5,073 nucleotides of DNA from Dehalococcoidia bacterium (GTDB lineage: Bacteria > Chloroflexota > Dehalococcoidia > E44-bin15), in the NCBI GenBank assembly GCA_004377275.1, contig SOIC01000050.1, forward strand, positions 1 through 5,073, given 5' to 3'. The notes under the pieces are model-generated. The model searched no databases and was not told the DNA's origin. It was given only the letters and a program-made list of their open reading frames with translations. The position numbers and the translations under genes were made by a program. Shown here one piece after another: positions 1-5,073 of the stretch. How positions within the stretch are numbered: position 1 is the first letter of the stretch; every line of letters starts with the position of its first letter.

Positions 1-82
1 CTACATAAAATTGCACAAAGCCTGCCGCAACCAGGCCGACCACCATCAAGAGGCTCAGCCCTAACAATACCCGAGCCTTCAT
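1..82 (-). CDS. N-terminus of an unidentified exported or membrane-anchored protein (partial)
   Basis: This is the leftward start of a gene cut by the window edge; 27 codons are visible. The product begins MKARVLLGLSLLMVVGLV and continues AAGFVQFYV, a short basic n-region followed by about 20 hydrophobic residues, so it is a signal peptide or an N-terminal membrane anchor. A Shine-Dalgarno GAGGAG lies about 10 bases before the ATG (complement of about 93-99). The ATG at 82-80 overlaps the TGA (81-79) of the upstream Cys-rich frame as ATGA, a typical arrangement for translationally coupled genes. The function cannot be told from this fragment. Confidence 0.6.
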   Translation of the reverse strand, partial: MKARVLLGLSLLMVVGLVAAGFVQFYV

Positions 83-234
83 ATTACGCCCGTCTCCTCA
101 GCATTATGACAGCAAGAATCGCTGCCACTACCGCAAACTTCTTCATCGCATTTATTTTTTACTGTCTAAAAGGCGACACCGGCACCCGCGAGCAGCACTA
201 CCAGCAGTAACTCCACCGCTATGATGGGCTCCAT
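79..234 (-). pseudogene. Small membrane-anchored Cys-rich protein frame interrupted by an in-frame TAG
   Basis: The frame opens with ATG at 234-232, preceded by AAAAGGG (complement of 241-247) about 6 bases away. It encodes 22 residues, MEPIIAVELLLVVLLAGAG then VAF, which is a clear membrane segment. A TAG follows at 168-166. The same frame then continues for 28 codons, starting TVKNKCDEEVCGSGSDSCCH, to a TGA at 81-79 that overlaps the next gene's start codon. Read through, the product would be about 51 residues: one membrane helix, a short basic stretch and then four Cys and one His. That shape recalls the small FeoB-associated Cys-rich membrane proteins, but the resemblance is by architecture only. 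The Cys-rich part has no ATG, GTG or TTG start of its own. The TAG may be a nonsense mutation, a sequencing error or a true stop of a 22-residue peptide. TAG also ends relA, lexA and the dehydrogenase here, so general recoding is unlikely. Confidence 0.42.
84..146 (-). CDS. Possible 20-residue hydrophobic peptide (alternative frame)
   Basis: In another frame, overlapping the Cys-rich tail, an ATG at 146-144 opens MKKFAVVAAILAVIMLRRRA, ending in TAA at 86-84, one base before the ATG of the next leftward gene. It looks like a single membrane helix with a positive C-terminal end. No Shine-Dalgarno is visible before its ATG; the preceding bases are AT-rich. The Cys-rich frame and this one cannot both be judged genuine from sequence alone, and this one is the weaker candidate because it lacks a ribosome binding site. 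Confidence 0.22.
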   Translation of the reverse strand: MKKFAVVAAILAVIMLRRRA

Positions 235-285
235 GAACACCCTTTTCTTCAGCACTTTTATCCAACAACATTTCCTTGTAAAACC

Positions 286-312
286 AAAAAAACCGCCCCT
301 AAGGTCGGTTTT
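286..312 (-). terminator. Leftward intrinsic terminator or attenuator
   Basis: On the minus strand AAAACCGACC (312-303) pairs with GGGCGGTTTT (298-289) around a TTAG loop, with one A/G mismatch. The T run extends to seven residues (292-286) and, after GG, is followed by more T. It sits about 50 bases before the leftward Cys-rich frame. It could therefore end a small RNA made from the promoter at 560-588, or attenuate readthrough into the small-ORF cluster. Confidence 0.6.
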
Positions 313-435
313 GCTATTGGCTCTACGTAGCCCAAGCAACCAAATTACGGGCTTCGCCTCATCGCCTCCTTCTGAGACTCTACCTGCGTTTTCAAAAAAC
401 CTTTGTTATCTACTTTAAGTTCAACACCCCCTTTA

Positions 436-480
436 TTGGCAAGTTGTTATCGCAAACAATATACTCTACAAACTTGCCAA
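436..480. repeat. 10-bp perfect inverted repeat
   Basis: TTGGCAAGTT at 436-445 is matched by AACTTGCCAA at 471-480, separated by 25 bases. In the leftward transcript it would form a stable hairpin stem. It could equally be a protein-binding site or an end of old mobile DNA; nothing else decides between these. Confidence 0.55.
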
Positions 481-499
481 CCACTGCCTTTATAATGCT

Positions 500-518
500 A
501 TACCATGCGCATTGGTAT
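500..518. promoter_or_regulatory. 19-bp palindrome, possible operator
   Basis: ATACCA (500-505) and TGGTAT (513-518) flank the self-complementary core TGCGCA. The site lies about 40 bases downstream of the predicted leftward start site and next to one of two copies of GGTATTATTAT (514-524 and 544-554, offset by 30 bases). A repressor operator is a reasonable reading, with no direct proof. Confidence 0.35.
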
Positions 519-545
519 TATTATTATTTATATTAAGCTAATGGG

Positions 546-576
546 TATTATTATGTATGAATATACTATAATAATA
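546..576. promoter_or_regulatory. AT-rich dyad overlapping the leftward promoter
   Basis: TATTATTATGTAT (546-558) is mirrored by ATAC (563-566) plus ATAATAATA (568-576), with a single bulged T at 567 and a 4-base centre. The dyad covers the -10 element, part of the spacer and the start region of the leftward promoter, which is the usual place for a repressor operator. A metal-sensing repressor of the ArsR/SmtB sort would fit the Cys-rich product, but that is speculation. Confidence 0.45.
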
Positions 577-588
577 GTCTCTTGTCAA
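560..588 (-). promoter_or_regulatory. Leftward sigma70-type promoter
   Basis: On the minus strand TTGACA (588-583) is followed after exactly 17 bases by TATATT (565-560). This is nearly consensus in both boxes and in spacing. The start site would fall near 553. It drives transcription toward the small hydrophobic ORFs at the left end, through a leader of about 320 bases. Confidence 0.7.
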
Positions 589-599
589 GTTTTTTAGAT

Positions 600-701
600 T
601 TATTTAAGTTTTGTTAGCTCTTTTTCAGCCAATTGGGTCAGCAAAGTTGACCAGTCCGTGGCGGATAACTTGAACCCTTTGCAGAATGCGGGGCGGTGAC
701 T
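600..701 (-). other. Possible C-terminal gene remnant, unidentified
   Basis: A minus-strand open stretch of 33 codons ends in TAA at 602-600 and reads protein-like: FCKGFKLSATDWSTLL followed by TQLAEKELTKLK. It begins right after a TAG (704-702) and has no ATG, so if real it is the truncated tail of a lost gene. The opposite strand is also open here (SANWVSKVDQSVADNLNPLQ, ending TGA at 697-699), which weakens the case. The remainder of 602-760 shows no gene, only the short inverted pair GGTCA (636-640) and TGACC (648-652). Confidence 0.2.
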
Positions 702-761
702 CTAGCTACCTGCTCGCTTCTTATAAGGCTAGCACCAGCTTTCTCATCTAAGGCGGGGCAA

Positions 762-790
762 TTGCGCAACCACCATCCCTGGGGTATACT
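762..790 (+). promoter_or_regulatory. Candidate promoter for relA
   Basis: TTGCGC (762-767), a 17-base spacer and TATACT (785-790) make a plausible sigma70 promoter. The start site would be near 797, only about 10 bases before the relA ATG. The transcript would then lose part of the Shine-Dalgarno AAAAGGGA (792-799). Either the message is nearly leaderless or the real promoter lies further upstream. Confidence 0.4.
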
Positions 791-807
791 GAAAAGGGAA
801 ACGGGTT

Positions 808-2937
808 ATGGCGAAGAAGACAGATATCAGGACGCTTATCGATAGGACGCAGGAGTATCTGCCCAGCGAGACCCTCGCGCTCATCGAGGAGGCTTACGAA
901 TTTGTCTCCCAGGTATACCAGGGAGATGTGGAGCACGCCCTCAACACCGCGGTAACCATCGCTGAGCTTCAGCTCAATGAACACTGTATCGCGGCGGCGC
1001 TGCTTCATGAGGTCCCCATACTAAGTAAGGTAACCTTAGCCGAGATAGAGGAAAAGTTTGGCACCGAAGTGGCAAAGCTGGTTGAAGGGGTTGGGAAACT
1101 GGCCAAGGTCTCATGGCCAAAGGACCTCAAGCCAAAAAAGGGTGCTATCGATATCGAAACCCACGCTGAAAGCCTACGAAAGATGCTCGTGGCAATGTCC
1201 GAGGACATCCGGGTGGTTTTCATCAAGCTTGCTTGTCGGCTACATAGGACGCGTATCTTGAAGCGGATGCCCCCGGCGAAGCGGTACGCCATCGCCCAGG
1301 AGACCATGGAGATATACGCCCCGGTGGCCCACCGCCTGGGCATCTGGCAGATAAAGTGGCAGCTTGAGGACCTTTCCTTCCGCTATCTGGAGCCGAAGAA
1401 ATACCGCGACATTGTTCACCTCGTCGCCGCCCGAAGGGAGGAGCGAGAGAGGTATATTGCTCAGATTACCCAGATCCTTAAGGAGGAACTGAGAAAGGCA
1501 GGGATAGAGGCAGAGGTTGCCGGGAGGCCGAAGCACATCTACGGCATAAGTAGAAAGATGGAGAAATATGCCTCCCAGGGCAAGGAGTTCAGCGACATCT
1601 ACGACCTTTTGGGTTTTCGCATCCTGGTGAATGAGGTGACGGATTGCTATAGCGCCCTGGGGGTGGTGCATAGCCTCTGGGACCCCCTGCCCAAGGAGTT
1701 TAACGATTACATCGTCCACCGCAGAGGGGGGGTATATCAAGCGCTTCATACTACGGTGATGTGCCTGGGCACCACCCCCCTCGAGATACAGATTCGCACC
1801 CATGATATGCACCGGGTTGCTGAATATGGCATCGCTGCCCACTGGCGCTATAAGGAGGGGGCGAAGAGTGACGGAGGGTTTGAGGAGAGGCTCGCGGTGT
1901 TGCGCCAGCTCCTCGATTGGTACAAGGATGTGGGTGGCGCTGAGTTCGTGGAGTCCATAAGTGCCGATGTCTTAGGCGACCGCGTTCTGGTATATACCCC
2001 CAAGGGCGATATAAAGGACCTGCCTGCAGCTTCTACCCCCCTCGATTTCGCCTATCAGGTGCACACCGATCTGGGTCATCGCTGCATTGGGGCAAAGGTG
2101 AATAGGAAAATGGTCCCCCTGAGCTATCATCTCCAGAATGGCGATATCGTAGAGATCCTCGCCACCAAGAAGGGTAAAGGGCCGAGCCGCGATTGGCTCA
2201 ACCCCACCCTGGGCTACCTCAACACCTCCCACGCCAGGGAGAAGGTCAGGCAGTGGTTCCGGAAGCAGGAGCGCAGCGAGAACATCCAGCGGGGACAGGA
2301 ACTATTGGAGAAGGAGCTGCGACGGCTGGGAATATCCGTATCCGATGAGGAGCTTGCCGACCTCTTTAAGCGTGACAGCGTGGAGGATTTCTTTGCCGCC
2401 ATTGGCTATGGTGATATTAGCTGCCATCAAATAGCCACCAAGCTTGCCGTGCAGCAAGAGAAACCACTCCCCGAGGTTGCGCCGCCTCAGCCAGGGGTTT
2501 CCTCAGCAGTTCAGGTGATGGGGGTGGGGGATCTGTTGACTCATCTCGCCCCCTGCTGCAATCCTGTGCCCGGCGACGAGATCATTGGCTATGTGACCCG
2601 CACCAAGGGGATAAGCGTCCACCGCAAGGATTGCCTCAACATTGTTCATATAGAAGAGAAGGAGCGATTGATTAAGGTGGAATGGGGTCCGCGGGACCAA
2701 TTCTATTCGGTGCCGGTCCACATTGAGGCCTTGGATCGGGTGGGGCTACTCCGGGATATTTCCGCCATCGTCGCCGAGGAGGGGGTGAACATCGCTGCGG
2801 CGAGCATCACGGACCACGAGGACCAGATAACCTCGATGTTACTCACCCTTCAGACCAAAGGTATCGGGCAGTTAAGTCGGCTCTTATCCAAGCTGGAGGG
2901 GGTGCGCGGGGTTATCAGCGTGGCACGACACACATAG
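808..2937 (+). CDS. relA: RelA/SpoT-family (p)ppGpp synthetase with a degenerate hydrolase site
   Basis: This cytoplasmic, ribosome-linked enzyme of the stringent response is expected to transfer pyrophosphate from ATP to GTP or GDP. Its 709 residues show the full long-RSH order: HD region (about 20-160), synthetase (about 235-350), TGS (391-452), helical part (about 465-540), zinc-finger region with CCNPVPGD (583-590) and HRKDC (605-609), and ACT (about 633-709). The synthetase keeps GRPKHIYGISRKM, D266, Y310, H314 and E326 (EIQIRT). TGS keeps GHR (H424), which contacts the tRNA end in RelA. The hydrolase site is lost: about 8 residues including the RKSGEPY stretch are deleted before H43, HD is HE (67-68), the following ED pair is IL, and the KLADRLHN motif reads KLACRLHR (140-147). 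The usual RxKD is EFND (297-300), as in RelA-type enzymes. The guanine-loop KPNGY is RGGVY (306-310), which is unusual. ATG at 808 has AAAAGGGA 8 bases upstream. It is cotranscribed with rpsT. Confidence 0.93.
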   Translation: MAKKTDIRTLIDRTQEYLPSETLALIEEAYEFVSQVYQGDVEHALNTAVTIAELQLNEHCIAAALLHEVPILSKVTLAEIEEKFGTEVAKLVEGVGKLAKVSWPKDLKPKKGAIDIETHAESLRKMLVAMSEDIRVVFIKLACRLHRTRILKRMPPAKRYAIAQETMEIYAPVAHRLGIWQIKWQLEDLSFRYLEPKKYRDIVHLVAARREERERYIAQITQILKEELRKAGIEAEVAGRPKHIYGISRKMEKYASQGKEFSDIYDLLGFRILVNEVTDCYSALGVVHSLWDPLPKEFNDYIVHRRGGVYQALHTTVMCLGTTPLEIQIRTHDMHRVAEYGIAAHWRYKEGAKSDGGFEERLAVLRQLLDWYKDVGGAEFVESISADVLGDRVLVYTPKGDIKDLPAASTPLDFAYQVHTDLGHRCIGAKVNRKMVPLSYHLQNGDIVEILATKKGKGPSRDWLNPTLGYLNTSHAREKVRQWFRKQERSENIQRGQELLEKELRRLGISVSDEELADLFKRDSVEDFFAAIGYGDISCHQIATKLAVQQEKPLPEVAPPQPGVSSAVQVMGVGDLLTHLAPCCNPVPGDEIIGYVTRTKGISVHRKDCLNIVHIEEKERLIKVEWGPRDQFYSVPVHIEALDRVGLLRDISAIVAEEGVNIAAASITDHEDQITSMLLTLQTKGIGQLSRLLSKLEGVRGVISVARHT

Positions 2938-2942
2938 GAGGT
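2936..2942 (+). promoter_or_regulatory. rpsT ribosome binding site overlapping the relA stop
   Basis: AGGAGGT shares its first two bases with the relA TAG (2935-2937) and lies 7 bases before the TTG codon at 2950. This near-perfect site is what picks TTG as the S20 start and ties rpsT to relA translation. Confidence 0.8.
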
Positions 2943-2949
2943 ATAAAGT

Positions 2950-3237
2950 TTGACCAGTAAAAAGTCAGCCCAGAAGTCAGCAAAGATTATGCAGCAAAAA
3001 GCGCAGCGCAATAAACCCATCCGCAGCTCGGTGAAGACCACCATTACCAAGGCAAGGAAACTGATCCTCCAAAAGGACCTCGATGCCGCTCAGGAGGCGG
3101 TAAAGCAGGCAGCGGTGGCTCTGGATAAGGCAGTCCAAAAGGGGATGCTCCACCCCAATAATGCCGCCCGTCGCAAGTCCCGCCTCATGAAGCAGCTTAA
3201 CCAAGCGCTAGCCGCCAGCACCAAGCGGGAAGAGTGA
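2950..3237 (+). CDS. rpsT: 30S ribosomal protein S20
   Basis: S20 is a primary 16S rRNA-binding protein of the small subunit. The 95-residue, very basic, all-helical product has the family features: a Lys/Arg/Gln-rich N-terminal helix, RNKPIRSSVKTTITKAR (26-42), an Ala-rich centre (AVKQAAVALDKAVQKG) and the hallmark HPNNAARRKSRL (69-80). The length is normal for the family. The start is TTG, backed by AGGAGGT 7 bases before it; there is no ATG in this frame near the start. E. coli rpsT also uses UUG and is translationally autoregulated, so a weak start may be functional here too. It lies 12 bases after relA and ends with TGA shortly before a strong terminator, so it closes a two-gene operon. 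Confidence 0.95.
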   Translation: MTSKKSAQKSAKIMQQKAQRNKPIRSSVKTTITKARKLILQKDLDAAQEAVKQAAVALDKAVQKGMLHPNNAARRKSRLMKQLNQALAASTKREE

Positions 3238-3260
3238 TATAAGCCTCTGGCGACTGAAGC

Positions 3261-3290
3261 AACACCGCCCGAAGAGGCGGTGTTCTTTAT
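3261..3290 (+). terminator. Intrinsic terminator after rpsT
   Basis: AACACCGCC (3261-3269) and GGCGGTGTT (3276-3284) form a perfect 9-bp stem with the loop CGAAGA, followed by CTTTAT. It ends the relA-rpsT transcript just before the lexA promoter. Confidence 0.85.
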
Positions 3291-3303
3291 ACTAAGAGAA
3301 GGA

Positions 3304-3332
3304 TTGACAAACATCCCCTCTCATGCTATTGT
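3304..3332 (+). promoter_or_regulatory. lexA promoter
   Basis: TTGACA (3304-3309), a 17-base spacer and TATTGT (3327-3332) form a good sigma70 promoter. The start site is expected near 3339, inside the LexA box, giving a leader of about 20 bases. Confidence 0.75.
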
Positions 3333-3336
3333 ATTA

Positions 3337-3348
3337 GAACAAGTGTTC
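3337..3348. promoter_or_regulatory. LexA (SOS) box
   Basis: GAACAAGTGTTC is a perfect GAAC-N4-GTTC palindrome, the Gram-positive/Bacillus type of LexA operator. It sits just after the -10 box and over the expected start site of lexA, so bound LexA would repress its own gene. Confidence 0.85.
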
Positions 3349-3360
3349 GAGGAGAGAAGG

Positions 3361-3981
3361 ATGAAAACGCTTTCTGACAAGCAGTCTCGTATCATAGATT
3401 TCCTCCATCGCTTTCTCAATGAGCGGGGATACCCACCCACCATCAGGGATATCCAAAACGGGTGCCAAATAAGCTCCACATCGGTTGTGGAATACAACCT
3501 CAGGATTCTGGAGCGGGAGGGGCATATCCGTAGGGTTCGCGAGATTTCCCGGGGCATTGAGCTGGGGGCGCGGCGAGTCGTGCGCGTGCCCATCATCGGG
3601 CATATCGCCGCCGGCGAACCGATACCCGTGCCTACCTCCGATAGCTGGAACATGGAGGAGTTGGAGTCCCTGGAGCTCACCGAGGAGCTAACCAGGGGCA
3701 AAGAGGGGGTTTACGCCCTCAAGGTGAAGGGGACATCGATGATCGATGCCCTGATCGGTGATGGCGACCTGGTGCTGATGCAGCAGGTGGCCACCGCAGA
3801 GAACGGAGAGATGGTTGCGGTTTGGCTGAAGAGGGAGCGGGAGGCCACCCTGAAGCGGTTTTACCTGGAGTCGGGGCGCGTCCGCCTCCAGCCAGCCAAT
3901 GAGGAGATGGCGCCCATCTACGCCGACCCGGAGAATGTGGCGATCCAGGGCAAGGTCATCGGGGTCATTAGAAAGCTGTAG
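3361..3981 (+). CDS. lexA: LexA repressor (self-cleaving SOS regulator)
   Basis: LexA represses DNA-damage genes and cuts itself when stimulated by RecA filaments. The 206-residue product starts MKTLSDKQSRIIDFLHRF. It has a winged-helix domain (about 1-68) with YPPTIRDIQNGCQISSTSVV and NLRILEREGHIRR, then the S24 peptidase domain. The cleavage site is A84-G85 in GHIAAGEPIPV. The catalytic Ser is S126 in VKGTSMIDALI, and the catalytic Lys is K165 in ATLKRF. All needed parts are present and the length is typical. ATG at 3361 is chosen because GAGGAG lies 6 bases upstream (3349-3354); an upstream GTG in frame at 3280 would run through the terminator, promoter and operator. It is a single-gene unit with a self-operator. 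It converges on the dehydrogenase with 8 bases between the stop codons and no clear terminator. Confidence 0.96.
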   Translation: MKTLSDKQSRIIDFLHRFLNERGYPPTIRDIQNGCQISSTSVVEYNLRILEREGHIRRVREISRGIELGARRVVRVPIIGHIAAGEPIPVPTSDSWNMEELESLELTEELTRGKEGVYALKVKGTSMIDALIGDGDLVLMQQVATAENGEMVAVWLKREREATLKRFYLESGRVRLQPANEEMAPIYADPENVAIQGKVIGVIRKL

Positions 3982-3989
3982 TGAATGCG

Positions 3990-5072
3990 CTACCGCTGGG
4001 GCTCGATGATCACCTTTATGGACTCCTGGGCGGCAGCGACGAGCTGGAAGCCCAGCCCGGTCTCCGCCAGACTAAGCCGGTGGGTGATCATCTCGCCAAA
4101 GCGCACCCTGTGGCTGCTGATCAATTCCAGCGCAGTGGCATAGTCGGCGGGGCTGCCGGCATAGGATGTGGTAAGCGTTACATCGTTCTTGTAAAAAAGC
4201 TCCGTCACCGGGATGGGAAGTGTAACGCCCGGCTCCGTCGCGGCGAAGAAGAGGACAGTGCCCCCGCGCTCCACTGAATTTATCGCCTGAGCTAAGGCTG
4301 ACGGCGCTCCGGTGCATACCACCACCAGGTCGGCGAGGCGACCGTCGTTGAGCTGGCGAAGGCGAGCAGGTACATCTTCCTCAGCGTGGATGGTTGCATC
4401 AGCCCCAAACCGTAGCGCCGCCTCCAATCGATAGTGGACGATGTCCGTGGCCACCACACGAGCGGCCCCCAGCCTACCCGCCAGTTGCACATGAATCAGC
4501 CCGGCAATGCCGCTCCCCATAACGAGCACGCTCTGGCCCGGCTCGAGGCGTGCCATCCTTTGCCCGCGCAGCACGCAGGCCAGCGGCTCGGTGAAGCATG
4601 CCTCCTCGAAGGATACCTCATCGGGCAACCGAAACACTCCGCGGTCTACATTGATGGCCGGCAATCGCAGGAACTCAGCGAAGCCTCCGGGATCGAAATG
4701 CGTCTGGCGCAGCGTGTCGCACACGGTGTGATGGCCGCTCAGGCAGTAACGGCAGGTGTTGCAGGGGACATGATGGGCTGCGGTTACTCTGTCTCCTTTT
4801 TTGAACTCCCCCACCCCTTTCTTCGAACTCCCGACCCCCACCCCCCTTTTCGAGCTCTCCACCCTCATCCCCTCCCCCACATCAACGACAACGCCGGCGA
4901 TCTCATGGCCCAGCACCAGGGGAGCCTTGGGGACACGATCCCATTCCATCACATCGCTGCCACATATGCCGCTGGCCTCAACTCTCACCAGAAGCTCGCC
5001 GGGGCCAATCTGCGGTATGGGCATCTCCTCCACCCGCACATCGTGGTTATTGTAATACATTGCAACACGCAT
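3990..5072 (-). CDS. Zinc-dependent medium-chain alcohol/polyol dehydrogenase with a repeat insertion
   Basis: This is an NAD(P)-dependent oxidoreductase of the sorbitol/threonine dehydrogenase-like MDR group; the substrate cannot be assigned. The GroES-like catalytic domain carries the zinc ligands C37 (GICGSD), H56-E57 (GHE) and probably E162 (TEPLAC). The structural zinc is held by C104, C107, C110 and C118. The Rossmann fold has GSGIAG (186-191), and D210 at the end of the second strand suggests NAD preference. At 360 residues it is about 18-20 longer than usual. The extra part is residues about 69-88, between the GVVVDVGEG strand and FKKGDRV, made of repeated VGxx(S)SKKG-like units. ATG at 5072 begins one base from the window edge; the ribosome binding site is outside. 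MRVAMYYNNHDVRVEEMPIP is a normal family N-terminus. Confidence 0.9.
   Translation of the reverse strand: MRVAMYYNNHDVRVEEMPIPQIGPGELLVRVEASGICGSDVMEWDRVPKAPLVLGHEIAGVVVDVGEGMRVESSKRGVGVGSSKKGVGEFKKGDRVTAAHHVPCNTCRYCLSGHHTVCDTLRQTHFDPGGFAEFLRLPAINVDRGVFRLPDEVSFEEACFTEPLACVLRGQRMARLEPGQSVLVMGSGIAGLIHVQLAGRLGAARVVATDIVHYRLEAALRFGADATIHAEEDVPARLRQLNDGRLADLVVVCTGAPSALAQAINSVERGGTVLFFAATEPGVTLPIPVTELFYKNDVTLTTSYAGSPADYATALELISSHRVRFGEMITHRLSLAETGLGFQLVAAAQESIKVIIEPQR
4795..4872 (-). repeat. Degenerate tandem repeat inside the dehydrogenase gene
   Basis: Three related units of 23, 27 and 28 bases lie at 4795-4817, 4818-4844 and 4845-4872. On the coding strand each has a GAGTTCGAAGAAAGGGGTGG-like core (GAGCTCGAAAAGGGGGG and GAGTTCAAAAAAGGAG in the other two). 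The repeat stays in frame and encodes the insertion at residues about 69-88. The coding strand is almost pure purine with several runs of 3-6 G, so G-quadruplex or slipped-strand structures are possible. Confidence 0.7.
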
Positions 5073-5073
5073 G

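Larger units (their letters stand above)
286..553 (-). ncRNA. Candidate structured leader or small RNA, leftward
   Basis: The interval between the predicted leftward start site (near 553) and the leftward terminator would give a transcript of about 265 bases. It contains a 10-bp hairpin stem (480-471 with 445-436). It also holds two mutually exclusive stems: AGCCC (353-349) with GGGCT (333-329), or TTGGGCT (335-329, one bulged G) with AGCCAA (322-317). Competing stems just before a terminator are what an attenuator needs. I do not recognise a known riboswitch class. A protein-like open stretch in the same strand, ending with TAA at 347-345, has no good start codon and may be chance or debris. 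Confidence 0.33.

Noticed and set aside
166..168. Pyrrolysine or general TAG recoding
   Set aside because: relA, lexA and the dehydrogenase in this same window all end with TAG, and no supporting pyl gene is visible. It is kept only as a test for the split ORF.
340..375. Fluoride-riboswitch-like GGCGATGAGGC on the minus strand
   Set aside because: The conserved downstream CTGATG-type segment and the pseudoknot partner are not found.
221..418. 65-codon plus-strand ORF
   Set aside because: It lies opposite the leftward leader, has no convincing ribosome binding site or protein-like domain, and crosses the leftward terminator.
660..690. tRNA-like GGGTTCAAGT on the minus strand
   Set aside because: The flanking bases do not form a T stem, and no acceptor or anticodon arm can be built around it.
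3280..3360. In-frame upstream GTG start for lexA at 3280
   Set aside because: It would translate through the rpsT terminator, the lexA promoter and the LexA box. ATG at 3361 has a good Shine-Dalgarno and matches the family N-terminus.
3981..4277. 98-codon plus-strand ORF after lexA
   Set aside because: It is antisense to the clear dehydrogenase gene and shows no family features.

Overview
The window looks like a chromosomal segment of a bacterium with moderate to high GC in its coding parts. The protein sequences and the GAAC-N4-GTTC type of LexA box suggest Chloroflexota, possibly Dehalococcoidia. That placement is inference and rests on no database comparison.

Layout from left to right. 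Bases 1-234 hold the start of a leftward cluster of very small hydrophobic proteins. One reading frame codes for a membrane segment followed by a Cys-rich tail, but an in-frame TAG splits it. Its final TGA overlaps the ATG of the next leftward gene, which runs off the window. Bases 235-600 hold no convincing protein gene. They do contain a near-consensus leftward sigma70 promoter (TTGACA-17-TATATT) overlapped by a dyad, a second palindrome, a 10-bp inverted repeat, competing hairpins and a leftward intrinsic terminator. This reads as a long regulated leader or a stand-alone small RNA. Bases 600-807 contain possible coding debris and a short rightward promoter region.

Bases 808-3237 are a rightward pair: a long RelA/SpoT-type (p)ppGpp synthetase and ribosomal protein S20, whose Shine-Dalgarno overlaps the relA stop codon. 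A strong terminator follows. The relA product keeps the full RelA domain order, but its HD hydrolase site is destroyed and its synthetase guanine-binding loop is altered. Bases 3304-3981 are lexA with its own promoter and a perfect self-regulatory LexA box. Bases 3990-5072 are a convergent zinc-dependent medium-chain dehydrogenase carrying a purine-rich, tandemly repeated in-frame insertion.

Taken together, the central block links growth control (alarmone synthesis, ribosome assembly) with the DNA-damage response (LexA). The dehydrogenase is a separate metabolic unit. The points most worth a second look are the divergent RelA, the leftward leader with its split Cys-rich ORF, and the repeat insertion in the dehydrogenase.
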